The notes under the pieces are model-generated. The model was not told where the DNA came from. It was given only the letters and a program-made list of their open reading frames with translations, and did not search any database. 64,000 nt of DNA from contig NZ_BNBR01000002.1 of NCBI RefSeq assembly GCF_014656055.1, positions 1,057,164 to 1,121,163 on the forward strand. Reading direction: 5' to 3'. Position 1 is the stretch's first letter. Every line of letters begins with the position of its first letter. A program made the position numbers and the translations under genes. Below are positions 50,754-58,645 of the stretch, piece after piece. The stretch is from Streptomyces griseosporeus (GTDB lineage: Bacteria > Actinomycetota > Actinomycetes > Streptomycetales > Streptomycetaceae).

Positions 50754-51046
50754 GCGGCGGGCACAACTTCGCGGGGGCGCGGCCGGTGCTGTCGCTGGGG
50801 ATCCCGGACTTTGTGATGGAGGCGCGGGAGCGGCTGCCGTGTCGGGATGATCCGGACGCGTGGTTTGTGGAGGGGTTGCGGCCGCGGCAGGCGCGGGAGT
50901 TGTGCGCGGGGTGTGCGTACCTGGAGCCGTGTCTGGTGTACGCGTTGGGGCGGCCGGAGTTGTGGGGGGTGTGGGGCGGGACGACGCGGCGGGAGCGGGA
51001 GTCGCTGCGTCGGGGGCGGGCGGCGGCGGAGTTGCCGGCGGCGTAG
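50750..51046 (+). CDS. WhiB-like Fe-S transcriptional regulator
   Basis: This 98-residue protein has the four-Cys Wbl arrangement: C31 in LPCRDDPDAWF, then C52, C55 and C61 in LCAGCAYLEPC, followed by the G(V/I)WGG turn GVWGGTTRRERE. WhiB-like proteins bind a [4Fe-4S] cluster and contact sigma factors to control development. They also occur on actinophages and plasmids. GTG 50750 overlaps the upstream small membrane protein. Its location in an integrated element suggests it may alter host development or resist competing elements. Confidence 0.92.
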   Translation: MSGGHNFAGARPVLSLGIPDFVMEARERLPCRDDPDAWFVEGLRPRQARELCAGCAYLEPCLVYALGRPELWGVWGGTTRRERESLRRGRAAAELPAA

Positions 51047-51140
51047 CGCGGGGCGGGGCTGGAGCGGGTGAAGGGATCGGGCGGACGTGTGTCCACCCGG
51101 TTACTGGTAGATCGGTTCAACGAGTAACGGAGGTAGGAAG

Positions 51141-51857
51141 ATGACGATCACGGCGGAGATGGTGGCCCAGGCTGAGGCCGAGGTGGCTGAGGCGGAGCGG
51201 GTGCGCGCGGCTGCTGAGGAGGCGCTCATGGAGTCGCCGAACAGCACGGTGAAGTCGACGGAGCTGGCGGCGGCGCTGAAGCGGGTGGCGCAGTGCCGGG
51301 TGAACGCGCGGGAGCTGCGCGAGGCGTACGACGCTCAGGTGGAGGCGGAGCGTTCGGCGGCGACGAGGGAGGAGCTGGAGAAGGCGGCGGCGAAGGAGAT
51401 CGCGGCGGCCGGGAAGGAGCTGAAGGCGGCGCGCGGCCGGCTGGAGGATGCGGCGGAGGCGGCGCAGAAGGCGCTCGTCGACCTGATGAAGCAGGCCGAG
51501 GGGTACGACGCGGCCGTGGAGCGGCATGCGGGGGTGCTGGCGGGTGCCGGCCTGGGGCTGGATGGTGAGTCGGGTGGGGCGGCGCGGTTCTTCGACTGCG
51601 TGGTGAAGGCGCGCGGCGCCGTGTACGAGTCGGCTGGCTCGCAGGCGGTGCTGATGCACGTGGTGCATCGGGTGGCCGCGGCTCGGCTTCCGCACCCGTG
51701 CCCGGCGGTGGGCCTGCTGGAGTACAACACGGGGCGCCTGGTCCCGGAGAACCGTGAGGACGGGCTGCTCTCCGGTCTGCCGGCGCCGGAGCGGCTGGAC
51801 TTCCCGGAGCTGCCGCGGGCGGTGAACGCCCTCCAGGCGCAGCGGGCAGCGAAGTGA
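51141..51857 (+). CDS. Coiled-coil protein A, unknown function
   Basis: This 238-residue protein is helical for its first 140 residues, with heptad-like charge patterns (EAEVAEAERVRAAAEEALME and TREELEKAAAKEIAAAGKEL), then a globular C-terminal part (AARFFDCVVKARGAVYESAGSQAVL). An ACGGAGG site precedes its ATG. It is followed after 34 bases by a shorter gene of similar organisation, which looks like a diverged paralogue. No family recognised. Confidence 0.65.
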   Translation: MTITAEMVAQAEAEVAEAERVRAAAEEALMESPNSTVKSTELAAALKRVAQCRVNARELREAYDAQVEAERSAATREELEKAAAKEIAAAGKELKAARGRLEDAAEAAQKALVDLMKQAEGYDAAVERHAGVLAGAGLGLDGESGGAARFFDCVVKARGAVYESAGSQAVLMHVVHRVAAARLPHPCPAVGLLEYNTGRLVPENREDGLLSGLPAPERLDFPELPRAVNALQAQRAAK

Positions 51858-51891
51858 TGAGGGCGAGCTACGGCACGAGGAGGTGGACGGC

Positions 51892-52539
51892 ATGGTCGCG
51901 GTGACGATCGAGGATCTGGAGCAGGCCGAGCGGGCGGCTGAGCGGGCGCAGGGAGAGCTGCGGGAGGCGGAGCGGGGGTACGCCTCGAATCGCGCTTCTC
52001 GGACGGCGTACGACCGGCACAAGGAGGCGGTGGAGGCTGCGGATCACGCGGCGGTTCGGGCGCGGCTGCTGCGTGAGGAATGGCAGCAGCAGGAGGCGGC
52101 GCGCGAGGTGCGTGCCACGGCGGGTCGCGAGGCTGCCGAGGCCATGGCGGGTGACGTGCAGCGGCTGGTGGACGCGCGCGCGGCGGCTGTGGCCGCGGTG
52201 CTGGGGGCGGCGTCGGCGATGGGGCGCGCGCTCGATGCGCTCGGGGAGTTCGACGGTGCGGTGCGTGAGGCGGGCGGGAAGCTGGCCGAGCGTGGTCTGC
52301 TGACGCGGGAGGGCGAGGAGACGGGCGCTCATCTGGACGGGTCGGCATGGATCGCGGGGCGCCAGTGGCCGCTGATCGATGCGGGCGGGGTGCTGGCCGA
52401 CGTGCTGCGGGATCTGGTGCTGGAGCGGTGGCCGCGGCATCCGCTCGCCAGGCTCTCCGTGCTGCCGTATGGGGGCGCCACGGCGGGCAGGGGCCGTGAG
52501 GAGGTGGTTGCCACGGTGCGGGAGGGGAGGGCCCGCTAG
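51892..52539 (+). CDS. Coiled-coil protein B, probable paralogue of A
   Basis: This 215-residue protein has a helical N-terminus (TIEDLEQAERAAERAQGELR) and a middle segment that matches protein A in pattern (AREVRATAGREAAEAMAGDV, then LDALGEFDGAVREAGGKLAERGL against VDLMKQAEGYDAAVERHAG). The C-terminus (WIAGRQWPLIDAGGVLADVL) differs. CGAGGAGG precedes the ATG at 51892. The two genes are probably an old tandem duplication. Its function is unknown. Confidence 0.62.
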   Translation: MVAVTIEDLEQAERAAERAQGELREAERGYASNRASRTAYDRHKEAVEAADHAAVRARLLREEWQQQEAAREVRATAGREAAEAMAGDVQRLVDARAAAVAAVLGAASAMGRALDALGEFDGAVREAGGKLAERGLLTREGEETGAHLDGSAWIAGRQWPLIDAGGVLADVLRDLVLERWPRHPLARLSVLPYGGATAGRGREEVVATVREGRAR

Positions 52540-52555
52540 GGGTTCGGTTGTGGGC

Positions 52556-52592
52556 GGCGCCCGGTTCTTCCTGCGGGGAGGGGCCGGGCGCC
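52556..52592. terminator. Hairpin between protein B and the zinc-finger gene
   Basis: GGCGCCCGG (52556-52564) pairs perfectly with CCGGGCGCC (52584-52592). It lies between convergent genes, so it may stop transcription from both. Confidence 0.7.
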
Positions 52593-52597
52593 GTTCG

Positions 52598-53059
52598 TCA
52601 CGCCTGTGCGTGTGACTGTCGTTGCCGGAATGCCTTCTGCCGGCAGCGGGGCGAGCAGTACCGGGAGTCCGCGCGGCCGGTGACGATCTGTTCCCCGCAC
52701 GTTTCGCAGGGGGCGCCGCTCCCCTTGCCGCCGTTACGGCTACGGGTAAGGGACGTGCTGCAGGACGGCGAGCACGTGACACGCCTCAGCAGGGGGTCGC
52801 CGTTGCGGACGACCTGCAGGCCACAGGCTGTGCAGAGGGTGGCGGGCATCGGCTTGCCGCGGCCGACGAGTCCAGTCCACCGGACAGGCAGCGCCTTGTG
52901 GTCGTCGTTGCAGTAGCCGCGGCGGTTGTCGTGGCAGTCCCGGCAGATCAGCAGGAGTGCGCGCCCCCAGCGGCGCCGACCCCACTGTGCCCCCTGCATG
53001 AGGTAGGCGGGCTGATCGGCGAACTCAGTGGCACACACTGCGCACGTTTTCTCACCCAT
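52598..53059 (-). CDS. Multi-zinc-finger protein
   Basis: This 153-residue protein has at least six Cys pairs: C6/C9, C39/C42, C76/C79, C96/C100, C118/C121 and C135/C139. The first region (CAVC, then LLLICRDCHDNRRGYC) resembles the zinc site of HNH-like domains but lacks a clear HNH. The end, RYCSPRCRQKAFRQR, is typical of a small zinc-ribbon or DNA-binding tail found in Streptomyces proteins. It diverges from the tape-measure operon across a 139-base gap that contains a repeated AGCCGTAACG motif, and it may be the repressor of that region. Confidence 0.75.
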   Translation of the reverse strand: MGEKTCAVCATEFADQPAYLMQGAQWGRRRWGRALLLICRDCHDNRRGYCNDDHKALPVRWTGLVGRGKPMPATLCTACGLQVVRNGDPLLRRVTCSPSCSTSLTRSRNGGKGSGAPCETCGEQIVTGRADSRYCSPRCRQKAFRQRQSHAQA

Positions 53060-53110
53060 AGCCGTAACGGTACATCGAGTCTCAGGAATCTGTCACTCAC
53101 AGCCGTAACG
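53060..53110. promoter_or_regulatory. AGCCGTAACG direct repeats before the tape-measure operon
   Basis: The decamer AGCCGTAACG is at 53060-53069, adjoining the zinc-finger gene start, and at 53101-53110, 41 bases (about four turns) apart. An inverted copy, CGTTACGGCT, lies inside the zinc-finger gene at 52732-52741. The same core CGTTACG is repeated upstream of the TraB-like gene. Confidence 0.6.
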
Positions 53111-53198
53111 CCATTGTCTGAATACGCCAATGCCGGCAGCACGTTTCCGCATCTCGACTTGCACAGCCTCCTACGATCTTTGTAGGAGGTGACCAAAA

Positions 53199-53420
53199 AT
53201 GGTCATGAGCGAACTCGACGAACTCCCCCCGCGGTCCCGGGCAGCGGTGCTGCTGGCGATGGGCCTCCCGACGGAGGAGATAGGCCCGCTGGTCGGCGCG
53301 TCTGGCCGGACGGTGCGCCGGTGGCGTCAACGCCCGGAGATGCGGGCGGACATCTGCAAGGTGCGGCTGCGGCTGCTGGACGGCTTCGTGAAGTCCTTCC
53401 AGACGGAGGAGGCCCGGTGA
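53199..53420 (+). CDS. Small HTH protein at the head of the tape-measure operon
   Basis: This 73-residue protein contains an HTH: RSRAAVLLAMGLPTEEIGPL, then GASGRTVRRWRQRPEM, similar in pattern to the N-terminal DNA-binding part of phage terminase small subunits and of transposase-type HTH domains. A strong TAGGAGGTGA site precedes it. The stop overlaps the next GTG (GTGA). Whether it is a terminase-like remnant, a regulator or something else cannot be decided. Confidence 0.68.
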   Translation: MVMSELDELPPRSRAAVLLAMGLPTEEIGPLVGASGRTVRRWRQRPEMRADICKVRLRLLDGFVKSFQTEEAR

Positions 53421-53785
53421 GCCGGAAGAAGGCCCGTAAGCCGCGCAGGCAGCGTCCTGCGGGCGCGGGCAAGGTGACGGTGCGCGTCGAGTGCAGCCCC
53501 GGCGTGGCCGTCGAGGTGGTCCTGCCGGGCTACACGGGAGACGAGTACCGCCGGGCGCAGCAGCGGGCGCAGGCCGGCGACTTCAGAGCACCGGATGTCT
53601 GGCGTCTGATCGAGGCTCTCAGTGCTGCGATCGGCCACGATCTCGACGCGTCGCAGTGGGGTGACAACGACTTCCTCAAGGCCGCCGCCTACCTGGGGCT
53701 CGTCTCCGGCGACGAGTGGTCGCCGGCAGATGACGCGGCGGTGGCGGCGCTCCTGCGCGGCGAGGGGGCCGACGATGGCCGGTGA
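53417..53785 (+). CDS. Unknown protein between the HTH and tape-measure genes
   Basis: This 122-residue protein has a very basic N-terminus (SRKKARKPRRQRPAGAGK), a short beta part (VTVRVECSPGVAVEVVLPGYTGDEY) and an acidic helical C-terminus (WRLIEALSAAIGHDLDASQW). In tailed phages the genes before the tape measure are tail-assembly chaperones; this protein does not resemble them and there is no frameshift pair. It overlaps the tape-measure ATG by 11 bases, so it is tightly coupled to it. Confidence 0.62.
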   Translation: MSRKKARKPRRQRPAGAGKVTVRVECSPGVAVEVVLPGYTGDEYRRAQQRAQAGDFRAPDVWRLIEALSAAIGHDLDASQWGDNDFLKAAAYLGLVSGDEWSPADDAAVAALLRGEGADDGR

Positions 53786-56700
53786 CTCCGTAGACATCCA
53801 CGTCCAAGCCCATGTGGCTCAGGCGCAGCGTGCTTTCCGTGACCTGAAGGGCGAGGTCGCGGGGCTCAAGGGCACGCTGATCCCTCTCGCGACGGCGGCG
53901 GCGCCGATCGCAGCGACGATGGGCGCGGTCGCGGTCAAGGCTGCGGGGGCGACGACGGCGCTCGCGGCGTTCGGTGTGGCAGCGGCCGGGCAGATCGGCA
54001 ATCTGTCCGACGCGGCGAAGGCGCAGGACAAGTACACCGACGCCGTGGCCAAGTACGGGCGCGGTTCGGAGAAGGCAGCCGCCGCGCAGCTCTCGTGGCA
54101 GCGGACCATGGCTGGCATGCCGCAGGCCACGGCCCGCGCGGCGACCGCTCTGGCCACGCTGAAGGACGACTTCCACGCGTGGTCCGACTCGTTGGCCGGC
54201 TTCACCATGAGCCCGGTCGAGAAGAGCTTCACGCTCATGGGGCAGCTCCTCCCCAAGCTCACCCCCATGGTGCAGGGCGCCTCCACCCAGTTGGACCGGC
54301 TGGTGACCGTGGCCGGCGGGGCGATGACCACGCCGGGCCTGGACCATGTGGCCGACAAGCTGTCGTCGTTCGCAACCGAGTCGCTGAAGGACGCGGTCGA
54401 CGGCATCATCCACTTCTCCCGCGTCCTGTCGGAGGGGCAGGGTGGGGGCGGCGCGGTGCAGACGTTCATGGAGTTCGCCGAGCGGAACGGGCCCGCCGTC
54501 AAGGAGACCTTGCGCAACCTCGGTGAGGCGGTGATGACGCTGGTCGAGGCGTCCGCCGACGCCGGTCCGGGGATGCTGTCGCTGGTCAATGCGGGGCTGA
54601 AGCTGGTGGGTGCGCTGCCGCCGGAGCTGGTGGCCACGGTCATGCAGCTCGCCGTTGCGTTCAAGGCGCTGCGGCTCGCGGGCGCGGGGGTCGCCGCTCT
54701 GAGCACAGGCGTGGCCGCGTTCGGCTCAACCCTCGCTTCGATGCAGGCGGCATCCGCGGCAGCGGGCGGCGGGCTGATAGGGCTGAAGGCAGCGTTCATG
54801 TCACTGAGCATCAGCGCGCGTGCCGCTCTCATCACCACCGGCGTGGGTGCCATCGTCGTTGCTCTCGGGATGTTGTCGTCGATGTCGGAGAAGACGCCGC
54901 CCGACATCAACAAGGTGACGACGTCGCTCAAGGGACTGGCCGAAACCGGGAAGAACACTGGCGAGTCTGTGAGGGCCTGGGGCACGGACTTCGAGGGACT
55001 GCGTGAGAGCCTCTCGCGTCTCGACCCCAAGGGATTTGACGGGTTCCTGCAAGGCTGGGCCGAGTTTCTGGGGTCGGACTCGACCCTGGTCAAGGACGCG
55101 AAAGAGGACATTGATTCCCTCGACAAGGCCCTCGCAGATTTGGTCAAGGGAGGCCAGGCCGACGTTGCCGCGAAGGCCCTTGAGGAACTCGGGAAGAACC
55201 TCTCACCGGAGGAGTTCGCGGCACTCAAGGGCAGCATCGACGACTACAAGAGCGCACTGGCTGACGCGGACTACGAGCAGCAGCACGCGATGCAGTCGCT
55301 GGGCGTGTTCGGGCAGGCGGCGGCGGACACGTCGGCGAAGCTGGAGGCGCAGAAGAACGCCGCCGACGGGCTCCGCCAGAGCATCCTCGCCTTGAACGAC
55401 GCCAACCGCAGCGCGTACGACGCGCAACTCGCCTTCGAGCAGGGACTTGACGACCTGACCGAGTCGTTCAAGAAGAACGGCGCCACCCTCAACGACGACA
55501 CTGAGGCGGGCCGGAAGAACGGCGAGGCGATGTCGGCGGCCGCGAAGGCGCACGACGAGATGATCGCTGCATCGATCGCCGCCGGTGACTCGCTGGGCTC
55601 GATGATGAAGAAGTCCGACGAGCTGCGCTCTTCGATGATGCGGCTCGCAACGGAGGCGTTCGACGGGAACACGAAGAAGGCTCAGGAGTTCGTGAACACG
55701 CTCCTCGGCACACCGGAAAGCATCAAGACCCTGGTGAAGGCGGAGACCAGCGAAGCGATTCAGGGCCTCAAGGATGTCCAGACGGAGATCACCAAGACGC
55801 CGGGTGCGAAGGAAGTGCACGTCTCCACCCTGAACGCCGCGGCGATCGCAGCGCTGGAGGCCGTCGGGCTCAAGACCAAGCAGCTCCCCGACGGCAAGAC
55901 CGCGGTGTACACGGCGAACGGCCAGGCCCTCGGATCGATCAGCGCGGTGGCGAAGGCGCTCAAGAACCTGAACGGCCAGGTCTCGCGGACGTTCACCTAC
56001 CACACCGTCGAGACCCGGTACGCCTACAGCGGCAAGCCGCCGAGCAGCGGGAAGTCCCGGCATGAGCAGGTCGGTGCGACGGGCGGGCTGTACACAGGCC
56101 GCGGTTTCCGGTACGCCAGCGGTGGTCTGGTGCAGGGGCCCGGCACCGGCACGTCCGATGACGTGTTCGCGCCGTGGCTGTCCAACGGTGAGTTCGTCAT
56201 CAAGGCCGCCGCCGTCCAGAAGTACGGCGAGAAGTTCCTCCAGCGGCTGAACGACGGGCAGATCGAGATGCCCCGCATGGCTGGTGGCGGCAAGGTCTCC
56301 GACGCGGAGAAGCAGGCGCGCGCGGGCCTGCGCGGCAGCATGGGCGTGTCCGGCTTCGGCCGGATGGCCGGCTACTCGATGACCAGCTTTGAGAAGGGGC
56401 TGACCAGCCAGCAGGACATGGGCTCGCTGGTGGCCGCGCTGAACAGCGTGCGCGGGCAGATCCAGGCGGCGACGCACGGCAGCACCGAGTCGCGCCTACT
56501 GCGCCAGTTGGACGGCGTGGGCAAGGGCCTCATCAAGTACGAGCGGCAGCTGTACAGCGTGACCAAGGCGCTCGACGGCGCAAAGTCGAAGCTCAACGAC
56601 CTGAAGTCCAGCGCCGCGCAGGTGTCGAACACGGTGCGCTCCGGGATCCTCACCAGCTCGAACATCACCCGCGGCGCCAACAACGGCCAGCCGGTCACGG

Positions 56701-57449
56701 TGGCGACGGTCATGGCCGGGCTCACCGCCAGCCGGGACAAGGCCACCTCGTTTGCGGGCGCGCTGAAGGACCTCAAGGCGAAGGGCCTGCGCTCCGACCT
56801 CCTCCAGCAGATCGCCGAAGCAGGCACCGAGGGCGGCGGGCTTGAGACGGCGGGCGCCCTGCTGGGCGCATCGTCGTCGGAGATCCGCTCACTCAACGGC
56901 TTGCAGGGGCAGATCGTGTCCGCGGCCGGCGCGGCCGGGGCGACGACCGCAGACGCGGTGTACGGGGCTGCGATCAAGGCGCAGAACGCGCTCGTCGCCA
57001 AGCTTCAGCGCAGCCAGGACAGCCTGGAGAAGTCAATGCTCAACCTGGCCAAGGTAATGGAGACGGCCATCAGCCGCGCCATCGGCAGGAAGGCGGCCGG
57101 CGGCATCGTCGGAGCTGCCGCGTCGGGTGGAGTGCGCGGCGGCCTGACGTGGGTGGGCGAGCACGAGCCGGAGTTGCTCGACCTGCCTTCGGGGTCACGG
57201 GTGTGGTCCGGGCCGGACTCACGCCGCATGCAGCGGCAGGCGTGGGCGTCGATGCTCACCAGCGCGCCGCGCCGGAGCGTGCCGAGCCCGGTGCCGGCGG
57301 CCGCGTCGGCGGGTGGCGGGGAGCCGCTGGTGATTCAGGTGCGGATCGGTGAGCGCGAGTTCGGCGAGCTGTGGGTGGACACGGGCCGCAAGGCGGTCCG
57401 TGCCCGCGGGTCGATCGACGCGACGCTGAAGCCGCCACGGAACCGATAG
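53775..57449 (+). CDS. Phage-type tail tape measure protein
   Basis: This 1224-residue protein is organised like tail tape measure proteins of siphophages. It has a long helical body with hydrophobic stretches (TLIPLATAAAPIAATMGAVA near the start, ITTGVGAIVVALGML near residue 350), helices and coiled coils (about 400-720), and the Gly-rich signature pairs GGLVQGPGTGTSDDVFAPW with SNGEFVIKAAAVQKYGEKFL (about 780-820) and GGIVGAAASGGVRGGLTWVG then EHEPELLDLPSGSRVW near the C-terminus. The protein is complete, with no stop or frameshift. No capsid, portal, baseplate or tail-tube gene is recognisable near it, so its role in this element is open. Confidence 0.92.
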   Translation: MAGDSVDIHVQAHVAQAQRAFRDLKGEVAGLKGTLIPLATAAAPIAATMGAVAVKAAGATTALAAFGVAAAGQIGNLSDAAKAQDKYTDAVAKYGRGSEKAAAAQLSWQRTMAGMPQATARAATALATLKDDFHAWSDSLAGFTMSPVEKSFTLMGQLLPKLTPMVQGASTQLDRLVTVAGGAMTTPGLDHVADKLSSFATESLKDAVDGIIHFSRVLSEGQGGGGAVQTFMEFAERNGPAVKETLRNLGEAVMTLVEASADAGPGMLSLVNAGLKLVGALPPELVATVMQLAVAFKALRLAGAGVAALSTGVAAFGSTLASMQAASAAAGGGLIGLKAAFMSLSISARAALITTGVGAIVVALGMLSSMSEKTPPDINKVTTSLKGLAETGKNTGESVRAWGTDFEGLRESLSRLDPKGFDGFLQGWAEFLGSDSTLVKDAKEDIDSLDKALADLVKGGQADVAAKALEELGKNLSPEEFAALKGSIDDYKSALADADYEQQHAMQSLGVFGQAAADTSAKLEAQKNAADGLRQSILALNDANRSAYDAQLAFEQGLDDLTESFKKNGATLNDDTEAGRKNGEAMSAAAKAHDEMIAASIAAGDSLGSMMKKSDELRSSMMRLATEAFDGNTKKAQEFVNTLLGTPESIKTLVKAETSEAIQGLKDVQTEITKTPGAKEVHVSTLNAAAIAALEAVGLKTKQLPDGKTAVYTANGQALGSISAVAKALKNLNGQVSRTFTYHTVETRYAYSGKPPSSGKSRHEQVGATGGLYTGRGFRYASGGLVQGPGTGTSDDVFAPWLSNGEFVIKAAAVQKYGEKFLQRLNDGQIEMPRMAGGGKVSDAEKQARAGLRGSMGVSGFGRMAGYSMTSFEKGLTSQQDMGSLVAALNSVRGQIQAATHGSTESRLLRQLDGVGKGLIKYERQLYSVTKALDGAKSKLNDLKSSAAQVSNTVRSGILTSSNITRGANNGQPVTVATVMAGLTASRDKATSFAGALKDLKAKGLRSDLLQQIAEAGTEGGGLETAGALLGASSSEIRSLNGLQGQIVSAAGAAGATTADAVYGAAIKAQNALVAKLQRSQDSLEKSMLNLAKVMETAISRAIGRKAAGGIVGAAASGGVRGGLTWVGEHEPELLDLPSGSRVWSGPDSRRMQRQAWASMLTSAPRRSVPSPVPAAASAGGGEPLVIQVRIGEREFGELWVDTGRKAVRARGSIDATLKPPRNR

Positions 57450-57493
57450 GAGAGCGAGGGCTGGCCCTCGCCGACGGTCCCCCCTTAACGGGA

Positions 57494-57666
57494 CCCGCTC
57501 GCCGTCTCGTCCTGAGGACGGGGGTGCAGACGGCGAGCGGGCGTCTGCGGAGCGGCCCGCCCTCGTGTCGCCGTCGGGCGGGCCGCTCGACCCGTGACGG
57601 CGTCCGCGCGGACCCGTACCGGGGTGTGAGGCGGCCGTCTCCGACGGGGGGGCGGAGACGGCCGCC
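57494..57666. other. Three tandem strong hairpins after the tape-measure gene
   Basis: The first is a 14-bp perfect stem (57494-57507 with 57528-57541) with a smaller hairpin in its loop (57508-57520). The second is 13 bp (57550-57562 with 57576-57588). The third is 14 bp (57630-57643 with 57653-57666). They fill the 220-base gap between convergent genes. They may be a stacked terminator or a structured RNA. Confidence 0.85.
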
Positions 57667-57669
57667 AGC

Positions 57670-57891
57670 TCATGGGGCTTCAGAGCCGAGGGCCGTCTGG
57701 TACGCCTTCCACAGCGCGTCCGCCTCCGGGCATCGCGGCCCGCTTCGGTCGCAGCTCACGCACGTGCCCCAGTGGTCGAGGTACGCGTTGTACGCCCGCT
57801 GCGACGCGGAGAACCGGGCCGTGGCGGCGATGCGCTGGAGATGGCCGGCGCCGCCGGATCCGTCGCGCCACTCCCACCCGGGCCTGCTCAC
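57670..57891 (-). CDS. Small Cys-containing protein
   Basis: This 73-residue protein starts at GTG 57891, which overlaps the stop of the upstream gene (GTGA). It has an Arg-rich N-terminus, a helical SASQRAYNAYLDHWG, a Cys pair (TCVSCDRSGPRC) and a helical end EADALWKAYQTALG. Similar small CxxC proteins are common in Streptomyces elements, often linked to XRE regulators. Its function is unknown. It is the last gene of a three-gene leftward run. Confidence 0.6.
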   Translation of the reverse strand: MSRPGWEWRDGSGGAGHLQRIAATARFSASQRAYNAYLDHWGTCVSCDRSGPRCPEADALWKAYQTALGSEAP

Positions 57892-58097
57892 GACCACTTC
57901 CGAACGGCCCGCGACCCGTGCGGGTGGTTCCGGATCTCCACGTTGCAGTCGGACACGCCGGACAGGTTGCCGACCCGCTCCGCCGCGGCCCGCTGCTTCG
58001 CGAGGGCCCGGCACACCCCACAGCCGGCCGCGGGCTCCGGCCGGTCCAGCGGCAGGGGAAGACTGAACGGCTGCTCTTGAAACGTCTGAGGTTTCAT
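57888..58097 (-). CDS. Small protein with CxxC motif
   Basis: This 69-residue protein has GCGVCRALAKQRAAAERVGN then SDCNVEIRNHPHGSR. A CGVC motif followed by a helix and an NHPH segment is seen in small proteins of actinobacterial mobile DNA. Both ends overlap neighbours by four bases (ATGA upstream, GTGA downstream), so three genes are translationally coupled. No family recognised. Confidence 0.62.
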   Translation of the reverse strand: MKPQTFQEQPFSLPLPLDRPEPAAGCGVCRALAKQRAAAERVGNLSGVSDCNVEIRNHPHGSRAVRKWS

Positions 58098-58558
58098 CCT
58101 CTGCCCTCCGTAGGCGGTCGGCCGCCCGGCCCGAACGCGGCGCCGAGTACGGCAGGATCAGTGAGCTGGCCCGACCCGTCCGGACGGCGCAGCCAGAAGC
58201 GGCCTTCCAGCTGCCAGCCGGTGGGCGGGCAGCGCAGCGACCAGGGCGGCGGGTGCACCGTCACCTGGTGCACGTCCGCCAGGTCCCGGTAGGCACTGAG
58301 GGGCACGAGCCACCAGGCCTTGTCCTCCAGCGGATCGGCGAGGACCGGGCCGCGGTGCTCCTCCGGGATGCGGTACAGCGCGTACGTGGCGGCGGCGAGC
58401 CGGGTCTCGGCGGCGAGCCAGGTCCCGCCGGTCGGTATCGGCGCGAGGACTTCCTCGTCCCACGCTGCGCGCGCGAGGTCCGGGTGTGGTGAGCACTCGG
58501 CGAGCCACGCGTCCCCAGCCTTGTACATCTCGGCAACGGTGGTCTTCAGGACGGCCAT
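58094..58558 (-). CDS. Unknown protein at the head of a three-gene coupled operon
   Basis: This 154-residue protein has several Trp and Pro residues: AEMYKAGDAWLAECSPHPDL at the start, TWLAAETRLAAATYALYRIP, KAWWLVPLSAYRDLADVHQV and GWQLEGRFWLRRPDGSG. It looks like a compact soluble domain and is not recognised. ATG 58558 is chosen as it begins the helical part; an in-frame ATG 20 codons upstream is possible. Its stop overlaps the next gene (ATGA). Confidence 0.6.
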   Translation of the reverse strand: MAVLKTTVAEMYKAGDAWLAECSPHPDLARAAWDEEVLAPIPTGGTWLAAETRLAAATYALYRIPEEHRGPVLADPLEDKAWWLVPLSAYRDLADVHQVTVHPPPWSLRCPPTGWQLEGRFWLRRPDGSGQLTDPAVLGAAFGPGGRPPTEGRG

Positions 58559-58645
58559 GCGCAGCACCGTATGCAGGGCGATTGCCGGCTCGTGCGGCGA
58601 TTGCGCGCGATTGCGCAACGGGGTGCGCGGGTTGTGGCCGGTTGC

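Noticed and set aside
53199..53785. Tail-assembly chaperone pair with programmed frameshift before the tape measure
   Set aside because: The two upstream genes overlap by GTGA and each has its own start. There is no slippery site in the overlap, and the proteins do not resemble chaperones.
57371..58066. Open frame running from the tape-measure end across the hairpins
   Set aside because: It crosses three strong hairpins and overlaps coupled genes on the other strand that have better starts and codon use.
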